NCBI GenBank assembly: GCA_014874385.1
Contig: JACWAE010000112.1
Location: forward strand, 1 to 52,961
Reading direction: 5' to 3'
From: Dehalococcoidia bacterium
GTDB taxonomy: Bacteria > Chloroflexota > Dehalococcoidia > SZUA-161
Length of the DNA stretch: 52,961 nucleotides
Shown here: piece after piece, positions 37,136-47,401 of the stretch
Numbering within the stretch: position 1 is the stretch's first letter
Layout: each line of letters begins with the position of its first letter
Program-made: the position numbers and the translations under genes
The notes under the pieces: generated by a model
The model's input: the letters and a program-made list of their open reading frames with translations, nothing else
Database searches by the model: none
Told to the model about the DNA's origin: nothing

Positions 37136-38866
37136 TTATGCCTTGGCCTGGTCGGTGTGCAGGTAGGCGTTTTCCATGTACTGGAATGTCATGCGCTGTG
37201 AGTTGTAAAACGAGGCATTGAGGGCGATAGCCAAGCGCATTACGCTGGTATACGCATCCGGTTGTTGATAGAACATAGGCACAATTACTTTCTCCAGCTT
37301 GTCATAAAGTGAAGCTATATCCTTGGAGGGATCGCTCTCTGGTTTGTCGGACTCGCCGATAGACCAGCCGGTAACACCTTCTACATGTCCCTCAACCCAC
37401 CAGCCGTCAAGTATGCTCAGGCTGGGCACTCCGTTAAGCGCCGCCTTCATGCCGCTGGTGCCGGAGGCCTCATCAGGTTTCTGCGGGGTGTTCAGCCATA
37501 AATCGACACCTGAGCATAGATACTTTGCCAACGCCATGTCATACTCCTCAAGATAGACGACTTTTATGGTGTCTCGCAGAGTGTTTGCAACTTGAAAGAT
37601 ACGCCTGATCAGGGCCTTGCCGCCTTCGTCCCTGGGATGAGCCTTACCTCCATAGATGACCTGAAAAGGGCCAACCTGGCGCGCTATCCTCTTCAGGCGT
37701 TCCAGGTCGGAGAACAGCAGGTCTGCCCGTTTATAGGCGGTGGCGCGTCGGGCAAAGCCGATGGTCATCAACTTGGGGTCAAGTTTCATACCGGCACGCT
37801 TTTCTACCTCCGCGAGCAGGTCTCGCTTGGCCTCAATATGCGCTTCTCGGATCAGGTCGAGCGAGCAGCTTATAACGTAGCGCAGGTAGAGGCTGTCGTG
37901 ACGCCATTCTGGGAAGTGGTGGTCATAGAGCCGTTGAAATGGCATTGATGTCCAGGTAACAGCGTGCACGCCGTTGGTGATGGAATTGATAGGATAGTTG
38001 GGAAACATACTTCGGGATATTTCCTCGTGCCTCATGGACACCCCGTTTATATAGCGCGAGAATATCAAGGCAAGATGCGTCATGTTCAATACCCCGTCCT
38101 GAAAGGCTCCCACTGCTTGCAACGCGTTAGTCGGCTCATCTCCCAGCACCTTCCTGACCATGTCCATCGGGAATTTATCCATGCCGGCGGGGACGGGCGT
38201 GTGGGTAGTGAAGACACACCGATGATGTACTGCCTCTCTGTCTGCTTTGGTAACGTTGTGGAGGCCCTTCCTTTCGTGGTGTTCTTCAAGAAGCGCCAGG
38301 GTGAGGAGGGCGGAATGCCCCTCGTTCATGTGGTAGGTCTGCACCCTCATGTATCCCAGGGCAAGCAGCATCGCTGCCCCGCCCAAGCCCAGCACGACCT
38401 CCTGACATAGACGGTAGTGGTCGTCGCCGCCGTACAGGTAATCGGTAAGAGTCTGGTCCCAGGGGCTGTTCTCAGGTAACGCTGTGTCCAGGAGAAATAC
38501 AGGTACGTTGTCTCCTGCCACGCCATGCACAACATAGCGCCAGGCTCGGACTTGCACCTTTCGGCCCTCTATGCTTACCGAAACGCGTGGCTGCATGGGT
38601 TCCAGCAGTTTCTCGGGAGACCAGACAGCGGGACTTTCGGTTTGATTTCCCTGTGCATCCAAGTGCTGGCGGAAATAACCTTTGCGATACAGGAGTGTCA
38701 CGCCCACCATAGGTATGGCCAGATCGGAGGCAGAGCGCAACGTATCGCCGGCCAGCATACCTAGTCCACCGCTGTAGGTGGGCACAGCCGGGTCTAGCCC
38801 GACTTCCATGGAGAAGTAAGCAACTGTAGGTGGATGTACCATCATATCAGATGTATGTTTGTTCAA
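37136..38866 (-). CDS. glgP: Alpha-glucan (glycogen) phosphorylase
   Basis: 576 residues, the shorter prokaryotic form of GT35. PTVAYFSMEVGLDPAVPTYS, GLGMLAGDTLRSASDL, YHMNEGHSALLTLALLEE, and the PLP-site region EASGTSGMKAALNGVPSLS are present. It releases glucose-1-phosphate from glycogen or maltodextrin. The frame opens at TTG 38878, but GGAGG inside codons 1-3 lies 5 nt before the TTG at 38866, the likely start. It follows rpiB by 32 bp and may share its promoter (copy B of the recurring element). Confidence 0.9.
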   Translation of the reverse strand: MNKHTSDMMVHPPTVAYFSMEVGLDPAVPTYSGGLGMLAGDTLRSASDLAIPMVGVTLLYRKGYFRQHLDAQGNQTESPAVWSPEKLLEPMQPRVSVSIEGRKVQVRAWRYVVHGVAGDNVPVFLLDTALPENSPWDQTLTDYLYGGDDHYRLCQEVVLGLGGAAMLLALGYMRVQTYHMNEGHSALLTLALLEEHHERKGLHNVTKADREAVHHRCVFTTHTPVPAGMDKFPMDMVRKVLGDEPTNALQAVGAFQDGVLNMTHLALIFSRYINGVSMRHEEISRSMFPNYPINSITNGVHAVTWTSMPFQRLYDHHFPEWRHDSLYLRYVISCSLDLIREAHIEAKRDLLAEVEKRAGMKLDPKLMTIGFARRATAYKRADLLFSDLERLKRIARQVGPFQVIYGGKAHPRDEGGKALIRRIFQVANTLRDTIKVVYLEEYDMALAKYLCSGVDLWLNTPQKPDEASGTSGMKAALNGVPSLSILDGWWVEGHVEGVTGWSIGESDKPESDPSKDIASLYDKLEKVIVPMFYQQPDAYTSVMRLAIALNASFYNSQRMTFQYMENAYLHTDQAKA

Positions 38867-38898
38867 GAGCGCCTCCAAATTGTTCTAGATTTTGTGAA

Positions 38899-39414
38899 TT
38901 AATTGGAATCATCGGATTGCCTTCTAAGGGCCCGCTTCTCGATGGCCAGCATCTTCTTGAGACGGCAGTGGTACCGCTCCTCTTTAGAGAAGTGCGCATT
39001 TAAGAATGCTATCACTAACTCCATAGCAAGCTCTACGCCGATGACACGTGCGCCCAGGCACAGCACATTCATATCATCGTGCTCTACACCTTGGTGCGCT
39101 GAGTAGGTATCGTGGCAAAGGCAAGAGCGCACGCCAGGCACCTTGTTGGCTGTGATACAGGCTCCCACGCCGCTGCCGCAGACCAGAATACCGCGCTGTG
39201 CCCTGCTCGAAGCTACAGCCTGGGCCACTGCTTCCGCGAAATCGGGATAATCGTCATCCGGGTCGTACTTGTGAGCGCCCAGGTCTAATATGTCGTATTG
39301 TCCTGGCAAACGTGCCAGCAGCTCGTTTTTGAGCAAGTATCCGCCGTGGTCCGCCCCCAGCGCCACACGGGGTTTAAAGTCCTTTTCTGTGATGCCGGGT
39401 CGCTTGCCAGCCAT
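38899..39414 (-). CDS. rpiB: Ribose 5-phosphate isomerase B
   Basis: 171 residues, with VALGADHGGYLLKNEL, YPDFAEAVAQAV, ILVCGSGVGACITANKVPG and VRSCLCHDTYSA, the usual RpiB/LacAB signatures. It interconverts ribose and ribulose 5-phosphates. GGAGGTGGCGG precedes the ATG. Copy B of the recurring promoter element lies 80-130 bp upstream. Confidence 0.93.
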   Translation of the reverse strand: MAGKRPGITEKDFKPRVALGADHGGYLLKNELLARLPGQYDILDLGAHKYDPDDDYPDFAEAVAQAVASSRAQRGILVCGSGVGACITANKVPGVRSCLCHDTYSAHQGVEHDDMNVLCLGARVIGVELAMELVIAFLNAHFSKEERYHCRLKKMLAIEKRALRRQSDDSN

Positions 39415-39477
39415 CCGCCACCTCCTTCATCAGTAGTGGTTATATATTATAAACCACGTCTTCAAAGAGGCGGTCAC

Positions 39478-39545
39478 ATGATAATCATTGGATGATGAAG
39501 AAGTCATAAAATGAGCTGAGAAAAGGTTAAAAAGTTATCACATTT
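39478..39545 (-). promoter_or_regulatory. Recurring promoter element, copy B (before rpiB)
   Basis: On the reverse strand the 50-bp core (39545-39496) starts AAATGTGATAACTTTTTAAC, matching copy A in its first 20 bases exactly, and ends ATTTTATGACTTCTTCA. After 12 bp comes TATCAT (39483-39478). The element points toward rpiB. Confidence 0.75.
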
Positions 39546-39554
39546 GGGGGTTAG

Positions 39555-39572
39555 CTGGAGCAGATGCTCCAG
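39555..39572. repeat. Small palindrome (GGAGCA...TGCTCC family)
   Basis: CTGGAGCA-ga-TGCTCCAG is an 8-bp inverted repeat just downstream of typA. Related palindromes are at 45882-45903 and 46207-46228. It may act as a message end, but no T-tract follows. Confidence 0.6.
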
Positions 39573-39578
39573 GCTACC

Positions 39579-41417
<1,839 letters not shown>

Positions 41418-41750
41418 CCCCCACCTCCTCGTGGGCATGACTCTATCTTTAGCTCTTCTATGGGGAACCTATCCACTGTTCACACTGCCTTTTTCGGAAG
41501 CCAGCCTCGCCATGTTTTTGAAAAACTTCAGTCTGGCCAAGCTCTGTTTTCTGAGCTTTCACACTGGTTTCTAATTCTTCCATCGGAGTATCCCTTTCAG
41601 TTCTCTTTTGGTGGAGAAAGTCAAAAACTGCAATTTATCATTATAGTATGCCCATACCACCAAAGCAAACTGTTGCCCATATTTAAGCCGGGTGATATAA
41701 TTCCCCATAACTATATTATTTATTATAGATTTTACTTTCGGAGTACCAGA
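41418..41750. other. Gene-free stretch between typA and gatC
   Basis: The typA and gatC starts are divergent. The gatC frame stays open across this stretch and beyond, but nothing upstream of 41751 resembles GatC. I see only AT-rich sequence with -10-like hexamers (TATATT, TATTAT near 41712-41726), a plausible gatC promoter zone. No repeats or RNA genes are recognised. Confidence 0.5.
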
Positions 41751-42038
41751 TTGAAACTGAGTCGGGAAGAAGTTAAGCACATCGCTCTGCTCGCCCGCCT
41801 GGGGCTTACTGAGGCTGATGTAGAAAAGTTCAGGGAGCAACTTTCCAATATACTGGAGAACTTCGAGATTTTGAAGCAGGTGGATACTTCAGGGGTTCCT
41901 CCCACCTCTCACCCTGTTGCTCTGAGAAATGTGCTTAGAGATGACGAGGTGAGACCATCTTTCTCCCCTAAGGAAATCCTGGCTAACGCACCTCAGGAAG
42001 AGGATGGCTGCTTCCGGGTGCGGGCGGTTCTGGAGTAA
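41751..42038 (+). CDS. gatC: Aspartyl/glutamyl-tRNA(Asn/Gln) amidotransferase subunit C
   Basis: 95 residues from TTG at 41751, 7 nt after GGAG. LSREEVKHIALLARLGLTEA, FREQLSNILENFEIL and the C-terminal GCFRVRAVLE are the GatC hallmarks. It stabilises GatA and GatB in the enzyme that makes Gln-tRNA(Gln) or Asn-tRNA(Asn). gatA follows after a 190-bp gap that holds a gene remnant; gatB is not in the window. Confidence 0.93.
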   Translation: MKLSREEVKHIALLARLGLTEADVEKFREQLSNILENFEILKQVDTSGVPPTSHPVALRNVLRDDEVRPSFSPKEILANAPQEEDGCFRVRAVLE

Positions 42039-42064
42039 TTACCCCTTAAAGCGGGAGCGAGAAC

Positions 42065-42219
42065 ATGAATCTAAAACAGCACCTGGATTATCTATTCAAT
42101 CCACGGTCTGTAGCGGTAATCGGGCGTCTAACGGAGCGAGATATTTCTGCTCCACCCCGGAGATGTTGGCCAAGGTGCTGGCCTGTCTGGTGAGGTACAG
42201 CAAGTATATAGGGTTTTAG
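42065..42219 (+). pseudogene. Remnant of an ADP-forming acyl-CoA synthetase (CoA-binding domain)
   Basis: From the ATG at 42065 the frame reads MNLKQHLDYLFNPRSVAVIG, the typical N-terminus of NDP-forming acyl-CoA synthetases, then loses similarity and stops. A second frame nearby ends [20 protein letters not shown], resembling an interior helix of the same protein. The gene thus appears reduced by an internal deletion and frameshift to about 155 bp. A GGAG ribosome-binding site survives. Confidence 0.6.
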
Positions 42220-42229
42220 AGGAAAATTG

Positions 42230-43690
42230 ATGGTTTCCGAGTACGACTTGACAATTCACGAAGCGCACGACTTGCTTAAAAAGCGTGAGTTATCATCTTT
42301 GGAGTTGACCAAAGCGGTGCTCGAGCGTATACATCAGGTTGAGGACAGGGTACATTCCTTCGTCACTGTCACCGAGGACATAGCTCTTGCTCAAGCTCGG
42401 CAGGCTGATGAGCATATCAAGGCTGGCAATTTCTCGCCTTTGACGGGAATTCCAGCGCTGATTAAGGATAACATGTGCACCAGGGGTGTGAAGACCACCT
42501 GCTCCTCGAAGATGCTGGGTAACTTCGTACCGCCTTATGATGCGACAGTGGTGGAGAGATTGAAGGCTGCGGGCATAGTAATGGTGGGCAAGGGAAATTT
42601 GGACGAGTTCGCTATGGGCTCCTCTACGGAGAACTCTGCCTTCTTCACTACGCACAACCCCTGGGATTTAGATCGTGTCCCCGGTGGGAGCAGCGGCGGT
42701 TCAGCGGCCTCGGTAGCTGCCGGTGAGGCTATCTATGCTCTAGGCTCGGATACTGGCGGCAGCATCCGCCAGCCTGCGGGCTTTTGCAGTGTGGTGGGGC
42801 TCAAGCCTACCTATGGGCTTGTTTCCAGATATGGTCTGGTTGCCTTCGCCAGCTCCCTTGACCAGATAGGGCCTTTGACCAGGGATGTGACCGATTGCGC
42901 GCTGGTGATGAATGCTATCGCCGGGCATGACGCCTGTGATTCTACTTCTGTTGACCGGCCAGTGCCTGATTACACGAAGTCGCTCGTCCCAGACCTTAAG
43001 GGGCTGCGCATCGGTGTGCCCCAAGAGTATTTCGTCAAGGGTATGGAGAGCGGCGTGGAGCAGGTGGTAAGGCAGGCTATCGCCAGGCTTGAGGAGCTAG
43101 GGGCTGAGGTCGAGCGGGAGGTTTCGCTGCCCCATACCCGGTATGCGCTTGCCTGTTACTATATCATTGCCCCCTCGGAGGCCATGGCCAACCTGGCACG
43201 TTACGATGGTGTCAAGTATGGCTTCTCTGCCAGGGAAGCTGAGAATATGTGGGACGCTATGGAGAAGACCCGCCAGTACGGGTTTGGCCCTGAGGTGAAG
43301 AGACGCATCATGCTGGGTACTTATGCCCTGTCCGCCGGTTATTACGAGGCTTACTATCTCAAGGCGCAGAAGGTGCGCACCCTTATCAGCCGCGAGTTCG
43401 CTGAGGCTTTCACCAAGTACGATGCGCTGGTAACACCTACCTCGCCCACCGTGCCGTTTCGTATCGGTGAGAAGGCAGATGACCCGCTTCAGATGTATCT
43501 GAGCGATGTCTGCACTTTGCCTGTAAACATCGCAGGCATCCCGGGAATATCCGTGCCCGCAGGGTTTGCGGATGGCCTTCCTGTAGGCGTGCAGATTCTG
43601 GGCAAGCCGTTCTCCGAGGAGACGCTGTTTAGAGTTGCCTATGCCTATGAACAGGCGACAGGCTGGCAGAAGAGGAGGCCGAAGCTATAG
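42230..43690 (+). CDS. gatA: Aspartyl/glutamyl-tRNA(Asn/Gln) amidotransferase subunit A
   Basis: 486 residues. The amidase signature is complete: the catalytic Lys in [11 protein letters not shown], the [16 protein letters not shown] loop with the cis-Ser, and the nucleophilic Ser in [14 protein letters not shown]. The C-terminal part has [13 protein letters not shown] and [15 protein letters not shown]. It releases ammonia from glutamine for GatB. The ATG at 42230 follows AGAGGAAAA. Confidence 0.96.
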   Translation: MVSEYDLTIHEAHDLLKKRELSSLELTKAVLERIHQVEDRVHSFVTVTEDIALAQARQADEHIKAGNFSPLTGIPALIKDNMCTRGVKTTCSSKMLGNFVPPYDATVVERLKAAGIVMVGKGNLDEFAMGSSTENSAFFTTHNPWDLDRVPGGSSGGSAASVAAGEAIYALGSDTGGSIRQPAGFCSVVGLKPTYGLVSRYGLVAFASSLDQIGPLTRDVTDCALVMNAIAGHDACDSTSVDRPVPDYTKSLVPDLKGLRIGVPQEYFVKGMESGVEQVVRQAIARLEELGAEVEREVSLPHTRYALACYYIIAPSEAMANLARYDGVKYGFSAREAENMWDAMEKTRQYGFGPEVKRRIMLGTYALSAGYYEAYYLKAQKVRTLISREFAEAFTKYDALVTPTSPTVPFRIGEKADDPLQMYLSDVCTLPVNIAGIPGISVPAGFADGLPVGVQILGKPFSEETLFRVAYAYEQATGWQKRRPKL

Positions 43691-43924
43691 ATGGCAGAAA
43701 AGCCTGTCCAGGTTACCTGTTATTCGGGCCATACGTATGCCGAACGTCCAGAATCTCTCATATGGGAAGGCATTGAACACAAAATAAAAGAAATTGAAAA
43801 AGAGTGGCAGGAGCCGGGTGCAAAGCTATTTAAGGTACGCACGGAGGATGGCAGATTCTTTGTTCTGAGTTATAATGAGCGTGGCGATGAATGGACAGCA
43901 TTCGAGTTGGTAAAGAGTAGATAG
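43691..43924 (+). CDS. Small conserved protein of unknown function
   Basis: 77 residues; the ATG follows the gatA stop without a gap, so it is co-translated with gatA. The sequence VQVTCYSGHTYAERPESLIW and AKLFKVRTEDGRFFVLSYN suggests a small beta-rich soluble domain. No family is named. The gap after it (43925-44149) contains only repeat palindromes. Confidence 0.75.
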   Translation: MAEKPVQVTCYSGHTYAERPESLIWEGIEHKIKEIEKEWQEPGAKLFKVRTEDGRFFVLSYNERGDEWTAFELVKSR

Positions 43925-43941
43925 AGCATAGATTTAAACCA

Positions 43942-44046
43942 GGGCACAGCACGCTGTGCCCCTACCAGTAAACTGACCGGTGGAGGTTAAAAATATGCAA
44001 TTCTTCCTTTAACCCCCTTCTATAGATGGGGTGAAGGGGGATTACA
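43942..44046. repeat. REP-like palindrome and G-run repeat
   Basis: GGGCACAGC-ac-GCTGTGCCC (43942-43961) is a relative of the palindrome at 10504. At 44033-44044 GAAGGGGGATTA, preceded by GGGGT, recurs at 46193-46204. Confidence 0.6.
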
Positions 44047-44149
44047 GAAGACAGTCTGCCATAGGAGGGTGCCTGAGACTCGAGAGTGTCTCTCAACTTT
44101 TAATCTTCCCTTCTCCTGAAGGAGAGGGGGCAGGGGTGAGGTGAATAAC

Positions 44150-44635
44150 ATGAATAAAGAAGTTCTCAAAGCACTAGAAAAGGACGCCAGAGCAACACCG
44201 GAGCAGATAGCCACCCAGACTGGTATATCTGTGGAAGAGGTCGAGAAAACCATAGAGAAGGCGGAAAGAGACCGCGTTATCGTCAAATACAAAACGATAG
44301 TCAACTGGGAGAGGCTGGGCGAAGAGCAGGTACAGGCTCTTATCGAGGTCAAAATCCAGCCGCAGCGGAATGTGGGCTTCGATTCTATCGCTGAGCGTAT
44401 CTATCGTTTCCCGGAGGTAAGGTCGGTCTATCTGGTCTCGGGGACCTATGACCTGGCTGTGTTCGTGGTGGGCAAGACCATGCAGGAGGCAGCCGCCTTT
44501 GTCTGGCAGAAGCTGGCCCCGTTGGATTCGGTCCAGGGTACGGTGACCCATTTCTTGCTCAAGAGATACAAGGAGGATGGGGAGATTCTGGACGGCGGCG
44601 GAGAAAAGGGGCGGCGGCAGCCGCTGACCCTGTAG
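44150..44635 (+). CDS. Lrp/AsnC-family transcriptional regulator
   Basis: 161 residues. An N-terminal helix-turn-helix (VLKALEKDARATPEQIATQT) precedes the RAM ligand-binding domain (VQALIEVKIQPQRNVGFDSI, VYLVSGTYDLAVFVVG). GAGGTG lies 6 nt before the ATG at 44150. It stands 16 bp upstream of an aminotransferase gene, so it probably controls that gene in response to an amino acid. Confidence 0.9.
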   Translation: MNKEVLKALEKDARATPEQIATQTGISVEEVEKTIEKAERDRVIVKYKTIVNWERLGEEQVQALIEVKIQPQRNVGFDSIAERIYRFPEVRSVYLVSGTYDLAVFVVGKTMQEAAAFVWQKLAPLDSVQGTVTHFLLKRYKEDGEILDGGGEKGRRQPLTL

Positions 44636-44651
44636 GAGAGGAGGTTACAAC

Positions 44652-45845
44652 ATGTCTCCCAGGCCTGGGGTTCGCTCTAAGCGTGCCCGCAGCATAATCT
44701 CGAAGCGGGTTGAAGGCATTTCCCCTTCCGGCATCAGGAAATTCTTCGACATTCTATCGACGATGGAAGATGCCATATCCCTGGGTGTTGGTGAGCCCGA
44801 CTTCGTTACCCCCTGGCATGTCAGCGAGGCTGGCATCTATAGCATTGAGAAGGGCTATACGATGTATACCTCCAACAAGGGGTTGCTGGAGTTGAGGCAG
44901 GAACTGGCACGATACTTGACCTCACGTTACGGGGTGGAATATGACCCCGAAACTGAGCTCCTGGTCACTGTGGGGGTCAGTGAAGGCCTGGACCTGGCGA
45001 TGAGGTCTATTATCAACCCTAAAGACGAGGTCCTCTCTCCGGACCCCACATATGTTTCCTATGGCCCGTGCACCGTGCTGGCAGAAGGCGTATTCGTTCC
45101 AGTACCCACCACGGTGGATAATGATTTCAAAGTTAAAGCAGTTGATATGGAGAAGCGTATCACGCCCAGGACTAGAGCTGTCCTTCTGGGTTATCCCAAT
45201 AACCCCACTGGAGCAGTGATGGAGAGAGATGAATTGGCAGAGGTGGGAGAGGTTGCCCGAAGACATGACCTGCTGGTGGTCTCGGACGAGATATACGACC
45301 GGCTGGTATATGGGGTTAAGCATACGTGTTTTGCTTCTATTCCCGGGATGAAGGAGCGCACTATTCTTCTCGGCGGATTCTCCAAAGCCTATGCTATGAC
45401 TGGCTGGCGGGTAGGTTACGCTGCTGCCAGACCTGAGATTATAGAGGCGATGACCAAGGTGCATCAATATACTATGCTGTGTGCCCCGATAGTAGCGCAG
45501 ATGGCAGCCACCGAAGCTCTCAGGGCGGGTGATGCCGTGGTCAAGGAAATGGTTGCCGACTATGACCGCCGCCGGCGGGTGATGCTGAAGGGTTTAAATG
45601 ATATCGGGCTTGCCTGCTTCGAGCCGAAGGGTGCGTTCTATTGCTTCCCCTCGGTGAAGGTGACGGGGCTATCCTCTGAGGAGTTTGCCGAGCAGCTTCT
45701 TGTCGAGGAGAAGGTGGCTGTAGTTCCGGGGCCTGCATTTGGGGAGTGTGGTGAGGGATATGTGCGCTGCTGCTATGCCACGGCGCTTTCTGATATAGAG
45801 GAGGCGCTGAGGCGCATGGGGCGATTTGTGGAGCGGCACGGCTAG
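44652..45845 (+). CDS. PLP-dependent class I/II aminotransferase
   Basis: 397 residues. SLGVGEPDFVTPWHV, the substrate-binding GYPNNPTGAVM, the aspartate in VSDEIYDRLVY, and the PLP-binding Lys in LLGGFSKAYAMTGWRVGYA mark an aspartate-aminotransferase fold type I enzyme. The C-terminal RCCYATALSDIEEAL includes the usual Arg. Substrate is unknown. It follows the Lrp-type gene in one unit. Confidence 0.92.
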   Translation: MSPRPGVRSKRARSIISKRVEGISPSGIRKFFDILSTMEDAISLGVGEPDFVTPWHVSEAGIYSIEKGYTMYTSNKGLLELRQELARYLTSRYGVEYDPETELLVTVGVSEGLDLAMRSIINPKDEVLSPDPTYVSYGPCTVLAEGVFVPVPTTVDNDFKVKAVDMEKRITPRTRAVLLGYPNNPTGAVMERDELAEVGEVARRHDLLVVSDEIYDRLVYGVKHTCFASIPGMKERTILLGGFSKAYAMTGWRVGYAAARPEIIEAMTKVHQYTMLCAPIVAQMAATEALRAGDAVVKEMVADYDRRRRVMLKGLNDIGLACFEPKGAFYCFPSVKVTGLSSEEFAEQLLVEEKVAVVPGPAFGECGEGYVRCCYATALSDIEEALRRMGRFVERHG

Positions 45846-45881
45846 CCGTGAGAGGTCGCGTGGAGCATCTGCCCCAGGCAT

Positions 45882-45903
45882 GGTTGGAGCGGATGCCCCA
45901 ACC
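45882..45903. repeat. Small palindrome (GGTTGGAGC...CCAACC)
   Basis: An imperfect copy of the palindrome at 46207-46228; a second half-related motif lies at 45861-45876. Both fall between the aminotransferase gene and the tRNA-Leu promoter. Confidence 0.5.
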
Positions 45904-45917
45904 CAACCGACTGTGGT

Positions 45918-45946
45918 TTGACCCTGCATTACTGACAAGATATAAT
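45918..45946 (+). promoter_or_regulatory. tRNA-Leu promoter
   Basis: TTGACC (45918-45923) and TATAAT (45941-45946) are 17 bp apart, and the tRNA begins 12 bp downstream of the -10 box. Confidence 0.85.
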
Positions 45947-45957
45947 TGCGTGTAAAA

Positions 45958-46043
45958 GCCGAGGTGGCGGAATGGCAGACGCGCTACGTTCAGGGCGTAG
46001 TGTCCGAAAGGGCATGTGAGTTCAAATCTCACCCTCGGCACCA
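45958..46043 (+). tRNA. tRNA-Leu (anticodon CAG), CCA encoded
   Basis: The acceptor GCCGAGG pairs with CCTCGGC. The anticodon stem CTACG/CGTAG encloses TTCAGGG, giving CAG at 34-36. A long variable arm (class II) and a T-arm GTGAG/CTCAC are present; CCA (46041-46043) is encoded. Confidence 0.96.
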
Positions 46044-46172
46044 TAGAAGCAAATATTAAACTCTAAATCCGAAATTATGGACAAATTTAAATTCCCTATA
46101 AGATTGGGCAAACAGAAGGGTTGAAAACAGAGTTTCTTTAACGGCTTCTTTGGAAAGTGCCTAATCTTTCTT

Positions 46173-46228
46173 CCCCCTTTTCTAAAGGGGGTGAAGGGGG
46201 ATTAGCGGTTGGAGCAGGTGCTCCAACC
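46173..46228. repeat. Two inverted repeats upstream of tRNA-Arg
   Basis: CCCCCTTT-tct-AAAGGGGG (46173-46191) is followed by TGAAGGGGGATTA, shared with 44032-44044. GGTTGGAGCA-gg-TGCTCCAACC (46207-46228) belongs to the palindrome family at 39555 and 45882. Confidence 0.6.
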
Positions 46229-46247
46229 TACCCATAAAGGAGAAAAT

Positions 46248-46324
46248 GCGCTTGTAGCTCAATTGGATAGAGCGTAGCCCTGCGGAGGCTAAGGTCGCGG
46301 GTTCGAGTCCCGCCAAGCGCGCCA
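46248..46324 (+). tRNA. tRNA-Arg (anticodon GCG), CCA encoded
   Basis: The acceptor GCGCTTG pairs with CAAGCGC. The anticodon stem TAGCC/GGCTA encloses CTGCGGA, so positions 34-36 are GCG. The T-arm GCGGG/CCCGC is perfect and CCA is encoded (46322-46324). Confidence 0.95.
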
Positions 46325-46327
46325 TGT

Positions 46328-46403
46328 GGGCGATTAGCTCAGCGGTTAGAGCGTCTGTTTTACACACAGAAGGTCGGAGGTTCGAGACCTCCATCGCCCA
46401 CCA
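46328..46403 (+). tRNA. tRNA-Val (anticodon TAC), CCA encoded
   Basis: The acceptor GGGCGAT pairs with ATCGCCC. The anticodon stem TCTGT/ACAGA encloses TTTACAC, giving TAC at 34-36. CCA is encoded. It lies 3 bp after tRNA-Arg and is probably co-transcribed. Confidence 0.96.
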
Positions 46404-46569
46404 TATCTAAGAGATCGCCGCTATCCCCCCTTCTTCTGGCTCCTTCCACTTATTACAATTCAAGGTAGTGAGCTGATTGCATAATCTCCCTGCGTGATGT
46501 TATCATCCCACAATTCTTTCTGCGCGAACATGGGTGTTTGGTGGGGTTGGGGAACGGCTGAGGGCTCCA

Positions 46570-46839
46570 TTAAAGGCTTTTATATATGGAACTGCGATGT
46601 CTAATGGCGTACAGGGTTAATACTTTTACCTTGTTGTCTATCCAGAGGAGCAAGCGATAGTCGCCGATTCTATATTTGTGCAATCCTTTGAGGTCACGAG
46701 GCATGTGCTTCAGGGGGAATCTTAAAGCTTCGGGGTGTTCACTGAGCCGCTCGAGCTTAGAAATTACACGAACAGCCGAATCGTGCTCTAGCTTTCTGAA
46801 ATCTTCGTCGAACTGCCGCGTGGTTACTATTCGATACAA
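46570..46839 (-). CDS. RelE/ParE-family toxin
   Basis: 89 residues. IVTTRQFDEDFRKLEHDSAV, LKHMPRDLKGLHKYRIGDYR, LLLWIDNKVKVLTLYAIRHR and the C-terminal SSIYK follow the RelE pattern of basic ribosome-dependent mRNA interferases. The start is TTG at 46839, overlapping the antitoxin end by 13 bp. The antitoxin-first order is the usual type II arrangement. Confidence 0.88.
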   Translation of the reverse strand: MYRIVTTRQFDEDFRKLEHDSAVRVISKLERLSEHPEALRFPLKHMPRDLKGLHKYRIGDYRLLLWIDNKVKVLTLYAIRHRSSIYKSL

Positions 46840-47036
46840 TGCTTAGCCTTCAGGTCGGACAGTGGGAGCACATTGCCGGCGAGATGCTCAGTTCTCGCCT
46901 GGCGCATTCTGGCTATGAGCTTGCTGTCTTTGGCGAGAAGATAGTCTTCCAACTCGTCTTCCAGTTCATCAAAGGTTCTGGCAGCTTCGGCGAGCTTTTT
47001 TAGCAGGGAAACCGGAACTTCCACTGTTTCAGCCAC
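46827..47036 (-). CDS. RelB-like antitoxin of the toxin-antitoxin pair
   Basis: 69 residues if it starts at GTG 47036 (VAETVEVPVSLLKKLAEAAR). The acidic helix FDELEDELEDYLLAKDSK and a C-terminal segment are typical of antitoxin tails that mask the toxin. The frame is open to TTG 47114, but that TTG is part of TTGACA, which with TACCAT 17 bp downstream forms a promoter-like pair, so the shorter form is preferred. AAGGAG lies 11-12 nt before the GTG. The start remains uncertain. Confidence 0.65.
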   Translation of the reverse strand: MAETVEVPVSLLKKLAEAARTFDELEDELEDYLLAKDSKLIARMRQARTEHLAGNVLPLSDLKAKHCIE

Positions 47037-47152
47037 TAAGAGTGAATCTCCTTCCAGGTGTTTTTGCGATTTGGACTCTGAGGAGATGGTAACTAATCGG
47101 AACTGGGTTGTCAAATTCTATGTGAACAGATGAAGCCTGTGAACTATCACTG

Positions 47153-47401
47153 TTATAGATTGTTTAATATTTCCTGTAAACCACTGACTTGCTGGAGATA
47201 TGTCTCCAGTGGTACCGAATTGCCGTTTATATCAGTGGCGGATCGACCCTGTGGAGAAACAATCACAACTCCAATGGGTTCCTTAGTCACGTAGAGGAAA
47301 AGACCCTTCTTACTATTATCGCCATGCACGAATACTCGTTCCAATGGGATTAGCTTCACATCGCCCACGGTGATTGGATTACCAGCTTGCATTTTTTTCA
47401 T
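47153..47401 (-). CDS. Small GerW-like protein
   Basis: 82 residues. GNPITVGDVKLIPLERVFVH and EPIGVVIVSPQGRSATDING parallel the core of GerW (VVGEPITTEGNTIIPLISIG, KPVAIIIVNKDGVTVEAI), suggesting a minimal form of the same fold; the similarity is by eye only. Its ATG at 47401 overlaps the DUF2953 stop as ATGA. It is the last gene of a three-gene unit with DUF2953 and GerW-like genes. Confidence 0.6.
   Translation of the reverse strand: MKKMQAGNPITVGDVKLIPLERVFVHGDNSKKGLFLYVTKEPIGVVIVSPQGRSATDINGNSVPLETYLQQVSGLQEILNNL

Noticed and set aside
45541-46394. Minus-strand frames across the tRNA genes.
   Set aside because: Peptides from antisense tRNA sequence are a known artefact.
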